This document shows positions 59,161-64,000 of a stretch of DNA of 64,000 nucleotides, piece after piece; positions within the stretch are counted from its first letter, which is position 1, and each line of letters begins with the position of its first letter. The stretch comes from Thermoleophilaceae bacterium (lineage in GTDB: Bacteria > Actinomycetota > Thermoleophilia > Solirubrobacterales > Thermoleophilaceae), in assembly GCA_030446485.1 (NCBI GenBank), contig JAUJNF010000011.1:29913-93912 (forward strand), in the 5' to 3' direction. The position numbers and the translations under genes were made by a program. Below the pieces are notes generated by a model. The model was not told the origin of the DNA, did no database searches, and saw nothing but the letters and a program-made list of their open reading frames with translations.

Positions 59161-60708
59161 ATGAGACAGAGAGGCTCGAGAGTGGGGCTGCCGCTCTTCG
59201 CCGTGATGCTGCTGGGAACGCTCGTGCTGCCCGCGCTGTCGCTTGCCGACGCGCCGGCGCTCGAGCAGGCGACCAGCGATGAGGGGCTCGCGGAATCGAT
59301 CCACGTGAACACGACGTGGGTCCTGGTGGCCGCGGTGCTGGTCCTGTTCATGCAGGCCGGCTTTGCGATGCTGGAGATCGGGTTCTCGCGAGCCAAGAAC
59401 GCGGGGTCCGGTGTGGCGAAGATCCTCACCAACCTCTCGATCGCGGCCATCTGCTACTGGGCGGTCGGGTTCGCCTTCGCGTTCGGCACCGGCGCCAGCG
59501 AGGGCGACATCATCGGCACCACCGGCTTCTTCCTGTCCGACTTCGGCAACGCCCAGGAGGCGTTCTTCCCGAGCGGCCTGGGGCTCTCCGACGCGATCGT
59601 CGAGTCCAAGTGGCTCTTCCAGTTCGCGTTCTGCGCCGTGTCGCTGGCCATCGTCTGGGGCACCACGCTCGAGCGGATCAAGTACTCGGCCTACGTCGTG
59701 TACGCGATCGTGTTCTCGGCGGTCATCTATCCGATCGGCTCCCATTGGGTCTTCGGCGGAGGCTGGCTACAGCTCGGCGAGACCGCCCTCATGCCCACCG
59801 GCATCCAGGACTTCGCCGGCTCGACGGCCGTCCATCTGATCGGCGCCACCGGCGCGCTGGCCGCGCTACTGCTGCTCGGCCCGCGCAAGGGCAAGTACGG
59901 TGCCGACGGCCGGCCGCGGGCCATTCCGGGGCATTCCATGCCGCTGGTCGGCCTCGGCACGATCATCCTGCTGATCGGCTGGTTCGGCTTCAACGCCGGA
60001 TCCACGCTCAACGCCACGGACGGTCGCTTTGCCGAGGTGGCGATGATCACCCTGCTCGGCGGCACCTCCGGCGTGATCGGCGCGTTCATCGCCACCACGC
60101 TGAAGCAGCGGACGATCGACATCGGCATGGTCGCCAACGGCATGATCGCCGGGCTCGTGGCCATCACGGCGCCGTCGGGCTACGTCGAGCTGTGGGCGGC
60201 TCCCATCATCGGCATCGTCGCCGGCCTGCTGGTGGTCTTCGCCGTGCTGGCCATCGACAAGCGGCTCGACGATCCCGTGGGCGCGCTGTCGGCGCACGGT
60301 CTCGCCGGCATCTGGGGCACGCTGTCCTGCGGCATCTTCACCGCGCCCCGCCTCGCCGAGTACAACGCGTTCGGCGATCCCGAGGGCGGTCTCTGGTACT
60401 CGGGCAGCTTCACCCAGCTCGGAGCCCAGGCCATGGGCGTGCTGATCGCGTTCACGTTCGTGTTCATGATGAGCTACGCCACGTTCTTCCTGATCAAGAA
60501 GACGATCGGGCTGCGGGTCTCGGACGAGACCGAGGACGCCGGGCTCGACGTGGTGGAGCACGGGATGTACGGGTACCCGGAGCAGTTCATTCCGGCGCCC
60601 GAGATCGGGGGGCACTCGTTCGGCCCGCTCGTACCGCCGCGCGGCAACGTGCCGGAGCCGATCACGCCCGCGGCCATCACTGGACGCACCGAGGAGGTGC
60701 CGGCATGA
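59161..60708 (+). CDS. amt: Ammonium transporter
   Basis: A 515-residue Amt/MEP/Rh channel moving ammonium into the cell. After a signal-like N-terminus (VGLPLFAVMLLGTLVLPAL) it has eleven hydrophobic helices. Family motifs are VNTTWVLVAAVLVLFMQAGFAMLE, FAGSTAVHLIGATGALAALLLLGPRKG with the first pore histidine, GWFGFNAGSTL, and LSAHGLAGIWGTL with the second. The C-terminal tail (YGYPEQFIPAPE) includes the conserved GlnK-contacting stretch. GGAGGG lies 11 nt before ATG. The stop overlaps the P-II gene (ATGA), the usual amt-glnK pairing. A short hairpin, CCGCT-GCCAGAG-AGCGG, lies in the leader. Confidence 0.95.
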   Translation: MRQRGSRVGLPLFAVMLLGTLVLPALSLADAPALEQATSDEGLAESIHVNTTWVLVAAVLVLFMQAGFAMLEIGFSRAKNAGSGVAKILTNLSIAAICYWAVGFAFAFGTGASEGDIIGTTGFFLSDFGNAQEAFFPSGLGLSDAIVESKWLFQFAFCAVSLAIVWGTTLERIKYSAYVVYAIVFSAVIYPIGSHWVFGGGWLQLGETALMPTGIQDFAGSTAVHLIGATGALAALLLLGPRKGKYGADGRPRAIPGHSMPLVGLGTIILLIGWFGFNAGSTLNATDGRFAEVAMITLLGGTSGVIGAFIATTLKQRTIDIGMVANGMIAGLVAITAPSGYVELWAAPIIGIVAGLLVVFAVLAIDKRLDDPVGALSAHGLAGIWGTLSCGIFTAPRLAEYNAFGDPEGGLWYSGSFTQLGAQAMGVLIAFTFVFMMSYATFFLIKKTIGLRVSDETEDAGLDVVEHGMYGYPEQFIPAPEIGGHSFGPLVPPRGNVPEPITPAAITGRTEEVPA

Positions 60709-61073
60709 AGATGATCGTCGCCTACGTCCGTCCGGAGTCGTTCGAGCCGATCCGCCAGGAGCTGCTCAGCGCCGGGTTCCCGAGCCTCACCATCGCCGAG
60801 GTCCGGGGCTCGGGGCGGCAGAAGGGACTGACGGAGCAGTACCGGGGCACGGAGTTCACGATCAACATGCGGCCGAAGCTGCGCCTCGAGTGCGTGGTGG
60901 AGGACGGTGACGTGCAGGTGGTCACCGAGACGGTGCTGCGGAACGCCCGCACGGGCGCGGTCGGCGACGGGAAGATCTTCGTCCTTCCCGTCGAAGAGGC
61001 CATCCGCATCCGGACCGGCGAGTACGGACAGGAGGTCCTGCAGGCCCACGAGGCGGCGGAGAGCGCCGTCTGA
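60705..61073 (+). CDS. glnK: P-II nitrogen regulatory protein (GlnK/GlnB)
   Basis: A 122-residue P-II signal protein that binds ATP/ADP and 2-oxoglutarate and blocks Amt when nitrogen is plentiful. It begins KMIVAYVRPESFEPIRQELL, then GSGRQKGLTEQYRGTEFTINM, whose EQYRG tyrosine is the T-loop uridylylation/adenylylation position, then LECVVEDGDVQVVTETVLRNARTGAVGDGKIFVLPVEEAIRIRTGE, the B- and C-loop ligand site. Coupling with amt supports the GlnK subtype. It regulates in trans the uptake whose product feeds the glutamine synthetase type III at 32 kb. A strong hairpin follows the stop. Confidence 0.95.
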   Translation: MKMIVAYVRPESFEPIRQELLSAGFPSLTIAEVRGSGRQKGLTEQYRGTEFTINMRPKLRLECVVEDGDVQVVTETVLRNARTGAVGDGKIFVLPVEEAIRIRTGEYGQEVLQAHEAAESAV

Positions 61074-61095
61074 TGAGAAGGCCGCCGGGTACGGG

Positions 61096-61122
61096 GCGGT
61101 CCGCGGCCAAGCCGTGGACCGC
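61096..61122 (+). terminator. Hairpin terminator of amt-glnK
   Basis: GCGGTCCGCGGC pairs with GCCGTGGACCGC over 12 pairs (one G-T wobble) around a CAA triloop, 22 nt after the glnK stop. It is the strongest hairpin noticed by eye in the window. No T-run follows, as is common for GC-rich actinobacterial terminators. Confidence 0.6.
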
Positions 61123-61136
61123 GTAGCCCGGCGGTG

Positions 61137-61462
61137 TCGAGCCCCGAGTCCCTTCCCTCCCCGCTGGCCGGCCACCCCGAGGAGGTGCGCGAGCTTCTAC
61201 CGCGACACGATCGCTCCGCTCGTGGACTACGACGAGCAGTACACCACGGCGGCTGATCGCGACGCTGGAGTCCTATCTCGCGCAGAATTGCGACATGAAC
61301 GCAACCGCGCAGGCCATCCACACCCATCGGCACACCGTCGGCTACCGGCTCGACCGCATCAGGGAGCTGACCGGCCTGAACCCGTTCCTCTCGGAGGACC
61401 GCGAGCGGCTGGGCCTCGGGCTCAAGGCCTACCGCATCATCGCCCCGCGCCTGCCGCGGTGA
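61137..61462 (+). pseudogene. Remnant of a PucR/CdaR-family regulator, frameshifted
   Basis: Only the C-terminal part of a PucR-type regulator survives. In successive frames it reads HPEEVRE, FYRDTIAPLVDYDEQYTTA and LIATLESYLAQNCDMNATAQAIHTHRHTVGYRLDRIRELTG, ending LGLGLKAYRIIAPRLPR. The last part is the PucR C-terminal helix-turn-helix (HTHRHTVGYRLDRIRELTGL). At least two frame breaks (near 61193 and 61251) separate the pieces, and the N-terminal sensor half is absent upstream. Its stop overlaps the next gene's GTG, which suggests it was once coupled to it. It is either a decayed gene or one damaged by sequence error and truncation. Confidence 0.78.
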
Positions 61463-61659
61463 GTGGCCGGTTGCAGGCCGGTCTGTGTGACAGCTGCCGG
61501 CACCAGCGCCGGGTGCCCACGACGCGTGGCTCGGTGTTCTCGCTGTGCGAGCGCTCGCGCGCTCAGCCGGAGTACCCGCGCTACCCGCGCCTGCCGGTCA
61601 CGCGGTGCCCCGGGCACGAGCCCCGAGCCAGCCGTTCGCGGGATCCTGGGACCGAGTGA
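61459..61659 (+). CDS. Small four-cysteine (possible zinc-ribbon) protein
   Basis: A 66-residue protein: GLCDSCRHQRRVPTTRGSVFSLCERS, then YPRYPRLPVTRCPGHEP. The pattern CxxC ... C ... C suggests a structural zinc site. From memory, similar short actinobacterial proteins share GSVFxxCERA and the YPxYPxLPVxRCxGxxP end, so it is a conserved family of unknown function. It begins with GTG overlapping the stop of the PucR remnant. Neither partner nor substrate is known. Confidence 0.72.
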   Translation: MSGRLQAGLCDSCRHQRRVPTTRGSVFSLCERSRAQPEYPRYPRLPVTRCPGHEPRASRSRDPGTE

Positions 61660-61691
61660 GGCGTCGCGCGTGAGGGCGTCGCCCGGGGCGG

Positions 61692-62429
61692 TCAGTTGTC
61701 GTTCGGGCCGTTCGAGCGGTCGAACGGCTTGGGGCCGATCCTGTCGCCCTCGCGGATGATGGCCTCTCCGCCGACCGGATCGACGCCGGCCTCGAACACG
61801 CGGTCCTCGATCACTCCGGTGAACTCCCCGGCCGGCGCCTTGCCGTTCGGAAGCACCGCCTTCGCCTTGCCGTCGAGTCCGGCCTCGACTCGGTAGCGCA
61901 GGTTGAAGTCCGTGGCCACGGTGGCCGTGACGCTCCACTTGAACACCGCCGTGGCGCCCTTCTCGAGCGGGCCGAGGATATAGGTGTCGACGTAGGAGCC
62001 GGACGCCTCCGTGCCGCGCGGCGGGTCGACCTCGCGGTCGACCAGCGAGGGCTCACCGGGACCGAGCTTCTGCCTGAACTCGATGGGAGAGGCGTTGACG
62101 ATGAAGATCGGCCTCTCGGGGTCAGCCAGCTGCGGCCCGGCGCTCGCCGCGGCGTTCTCGGCGTTCTCGATGTCGTTCTCCTTGCGGTCGAAGGACTTCA
62201 CCGTGACGGCGATATTCGGGATCCGCTTGGTGTCGACGTTCTTCACGACGATCCGCATCTCGGACCGCTTGGCGAGCTTCTGGGCCTCGGGGAACTTGGC
62301 CTCGAGTATCTCGACCTTGTAGTTCCCCGCCGGCTCGTTGGCGTCCTGGCGCTCGAGGCTCTCCCCGCAGCCGGTCAGGGGCAGGGCGAGCACGGCGACG
62401 GCAAGCGTCCCCGCGACTGCTGCGCCCAC
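61692..62429 (-). CDS. Putative lipoprotein of unknown function
   Basis: A 245-residue exported lipoprotein. The start is GTG 62429 with GGGGAG 5 nt upstream; the signal peptide (GAAVAGTLAVAVLALPLTGC) has an LTGC lipobox, so the mature cysteine is lipidated. The mature part has a YKVEILEAKFPEAQKLAKRSEMRIVVKNVDTKRIPNIAVTV beginning, suggestive of an immunoglobulin-like fold, and ASPIEFRQKLGPGEPSLVD, YILGPLEKGATAVFKWSVTAT. I do not recognise the family. The frame is open upstream to 62501, but the signal peptide places the start as given. It is divergent from the YrbE genes, and a link with lipid transport is only positional. Confidence 0.78.
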   Translation of the reverse strand: MGAAVAGTLAVAVLALPLTGCGESLERQDANEPAGNYKVEILEAKFPEAQKLAKRSEMRIVVKNVDTKRIPNIAVTVKSFDRKENDIENAENAAASAGPQLADPERPIFIVNASPIEFRQKLGPGEPSLVDREVDPPRGTEASGSYVDTYILGPLEKGATAVFKWSVTATVATDFNLRYRVEAGLDGKAKAVLPNGKAPAGEFTGVIEDRVFEAGVDPVGGEAIIREGDRIGPKPFDRSNGPNDN

Positions 62430-62595
62430 GTGTCTCCCCTCCAAAGCGGCTCGAACATACCACGCGGCCGGTCGCGATCGCCGCACTTCACACAAGCGCA
62501 ACGGTTGTACCTTGCCATACCGGAATGCGATGGCGTAGTCTTCCGTCTCGCGCGTGTGCCCGTCCGGGGTGCGGCGCGGTGGCCGGGGAGGTCAA

Positions 62596-63402
62596 GTGGT
62601 CCGTGCGGTAGCCGATAGGGCGTTCCTGCCCACCAAGAACCTGCTCGAGCAGGTCGGGGACATGATGATCCTGACCGGCAAGACGATGTTGTCGGCTTTG
62701 CGGCCTCCGTACCCCTACGGCGGCGAGTTCGTGAACCAGTTCCTCTTCGCGTTGAAGCTGTGCTGGTTCCCGCTCCTCGTCTCGACGATCGCCTTCGGCT
62801 ACGGCGCTCCTGGGGTCCAGGCCGGCAACTTCGCCACCCTCTTCGGCTCCATCGACCGGCTGGGCGGCTTCTTCGTGCTCGCCTCGATCCGCGAGTTCGC
62901 CCCGTTCGTCACGGCGATCGTGCTCGCCGGCGTGGCCGGCACCGCCATCACCGCCGACCTCGGCGCCCGCAAGATCCGCGAGGAGCTCGACGCGCTCCAG
63001 GTGCTGGGCGTGGATCCGATCAAGAACCTCGTGGTGCCGCGCTTCCTGGCGCTGATGATCGTCACGGCGCTCTTCAACATCTACGCGCTCCTCTTCGGCA
63101 TCTTCGGCGGCGTGCTCGCCACCCTGACCTTCGACGCGCCGCTCGGCCCGTTCTTCGCGACGCTGCTCACCAACGCGTCCACCACCGACCTCTGGGGCTC
63201 GGTAGTCAAGACCACGCTCTTCGGCGCGATCATCGCGATCGTCTGCTGTTACAAGGGGATGACCGCCTCGGGCGGCGCCGAGGGGGTGGGCCGGTCGGTC
63301 AACCAGGCGGTCGTGATCTCGTTCACGATGATCTTCGCCTTCAACTACGTCTTCACCCAGACGCTGCTCGCGACCCACCCCGAGATCTCGGTGATCAAGT
63401 AA
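62596..63402 (+). CDS. MlaE/YrbE-family ABC transporter permease (Mce system)
   Basis: A 268-residue permease with the MlaE fold: an amphipathic N-terminus, then helices with FALKLCWFPLLVSTIAFGYG, IREFAPFVTAIVLAGVAGTAITADLGARKIREELDALQVLGVDPIKNLVVPRFLALMI (the conserved EExDAL segment that contacts the ATPase) and a last pair ending FAFNYVFTQTLL. In actinobacteria such YrbE pairs form the channel of Mce lipid importers. The start is set at GTG 62596, preceded by GGGGAGGT; an earlier GTG at 62554 is possible. It overlaps the second permease gene (TAATG). Confidence 0.93.
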   Translation: MVRAVADRAFLPTKNLLEQVGDMMILTGKTMLSALRPPYPYGGEFVNQFLFALKLCWFPLLVSTIAFGYGAPGVQAGNFATLFGSIDRLGGFFVLASIREFAPFVTAIVLAGVAGTAITADLGARKIREELDALQVLGVDPIKNLVVPRFLALMIVTALFNIYALLFGIFGGVLATLTFDAPLGPFFATLLTNASTTDLWGSVVKTTLFGAIIAIVCCYKGMTASGGAEGVGRSVNQAVVISFTMIFAFNYVFTQTLLATHPEISVIK

Positions 63403-64000
63403 TGGGTTGGCTGGCGATCCCCAAGGACTGGGTCGCCTCCGCCGGCGACATCGCCAAGTTCTTCGGGCGCGTCTTCGGGGAGCTGTTCAGCGGTCGGGTG
63501 CTGAAGTTCTTCGGGGAGGCGCTGCGGCAGGCCGGCATCCTGATCCTCGGGTCACTGCTCGTGATCTGGAGCCTCGGGTTCATCTTCGGCCTGCAGTGCG
63601 GCATCGAGGGCGCGTACTTCAACCGCTCGCTCGGCGCCCCCGCCTACGCCGGCGTCTTCTCCGCCTGGTGCGACCTGCGCGAGCTGATCCCCTACGCCTT
63701 CGGCTACATGATGGCCGCCAAGGTGGGCACGGGTCTCGTGGCCGAGATCGGCGCCATGCGGATCACCGACGAGGTCGACGCCCTCGAGGTCATGGGCATC
63801 AGCTCGATGACCTTCCTGTGCGGAACGCGCCTGCTCGCCGCCCTCATGGTGCTGCCCTTCGCCTACATCGCGGCGATCGGGGCCGGCTTCTTCGCGTCGT
63901 ACCTAGCGGTGGTGCAGCAGATCGGTGAGGTCTCCTCCGGCGGCTACTTCCTGATCTTCTGGATGTTCCAGAACCCGCCCGACCTCCTCTATTCGCTCAT
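63402..64000 (+). CDS. Second MlaE/YrbE-family permease (3' end outside window)
   Basis: Starts at ATG 63402, overlapping the previous stop, and runs off the right edge after about 199 residues. It has the same fold: a hydrophobic ILILGSLLVIWSLGFIFGLQ, LRELIPYAFGYMMAAKVGTGLVAEIGAMRITDEVDALEVMGISSMTFLCGTRLLAALMVLPFAYI with the conserved EVDALEVMG coupling segment. A pair of non-identical permeases is typical of actinobacterial mce operons (YrbE A and B); mce substrate-binding genes are expected to follow. The DALxxxG element is conserved in both. Confidence 0.93.
   Translation, partial: MGWLAIPKDWVASAGDIAKFFGRVFGELFSGRVLKFFGEALRQAGILILGSLLVIWSLGFIFGLQCGIEGAYFNRSLGAPAYAGVFSAWCDLRELIPYAFGYMMAAKVGTGLVAEIGAMRITDEVDALEVMGISSMTFLCGTRLLAALMVLPFAYIAAIGAGFFASYLAVVQQIGEVSSGGYFLIFWMFQNPPDLLYSL

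Overview
This window is GC-rich DNA, almost entirely protein-coding, with heavy use of GTG/TTG starts. It carries families typical of Actinomycetota (HemQ, holin-X and DUF3618 membrane proteins, YrbE/Mce permeases, PucR and MerR regulators, AI-2E permease). The many secreted proteins with Arg/Pro-rich linkers, the type III glutamine synthetase and the tight gene packing fit best a deep-branching actinobacterium such as Thermoleophilia (Solirubrobacterales/Gaiellales). That placement is inference from gene content, not from a marker gene. No tRNA, rRNA, CRISPR array or phage was seen.

Layout. 0-12 kb: end of a rubredoxin gene; biotin synthesis (bioA, then bioB-bioF-bioD overlapping on the minus strand); a disrupted membrane spermidine-synthase-like gene and a truncated methyltransferase; an enoyl-CoA hydratase overlapping a 70-residue biotinyl carrier protein; glycerol kinase with an acyltransferase; a Nudix hydrolase with a metallo-beta-lactamase-fold protein; a PECR-like SDR. 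12-24 kb (minus strand): three large secreted proteins (LVIVD propeller, metallophosphoesterase, beta-propeller/phosphoesterase), a FabG-like SDR, two acyl-CoA dehydrogenases, an NTF2-like protein and a second MBL-fold hydrolase. 25-32 kb (plus strand): an acyl-CoA catabolic operon (enoyl-CoA hydratase, ureohydrolase-like protein, acyl-CoA carboxylase beta subunit, BKACE, racemase/CoA-transferase, MerR regulator), interrupted by a small inverted-repeat-bounded cassette carrying a four-helix-bundle gene. 32-38 kb: glutamine synthetase III, nitrilase, TetR and a run of overlapping small envelope-protein genes ending in an AI-2E permease. 38-49 kb: DegV, an epimerase, an Fe-S/redox module (thioredoxin-fold protein, CGFS glutaredoxin, BolA, A-type carrier), a DNA glycosylase, an ABC1 kinase, a FAH-family protein, FNR, HemQ, a glycosyltransferase and a flippase. 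49-64 kb: a matrixin-like protease and typA, both riddled with frameshifts; a REC-GGDEF-PP2C signalling protein; metH; a subtilisin; amt-glnK; a broken PucR; a lipoprotein; and the start of an Mce/YrbE operon.

Three themes stand out. (1) Arrays of a 7-bp unit, RGTKGRC (best form GGTGGAC), start 0-16 nt after stop codons at five sites, always in the same orientation relative to the upstream gene. At two sites a second, inverted array faces the first: one pair forms a short hairpin, and the other bounds a 443-bp cassette filled by a 23S-IVP-like four-helix-bundle gene. This is the best candidate for an undescribed element. (2) A TAnnnT -10 hexamer sits 6-11 nt before many start codons, often between divergent genes 30-60 bp apart, implying widespread leaderless transcription; one site has two -10 elements sharing the same TA step. 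(3) At least eight genes are disrupted. Most breaks are one-base losses in short G or C runs, densest at 49.8-51.2 kb, so sequencing or assembly error must be excluded before calling pseudogenes; the losses in the spermidine-synthase-like and methyltransferase genes are larger and are not simple homopolymer errors.
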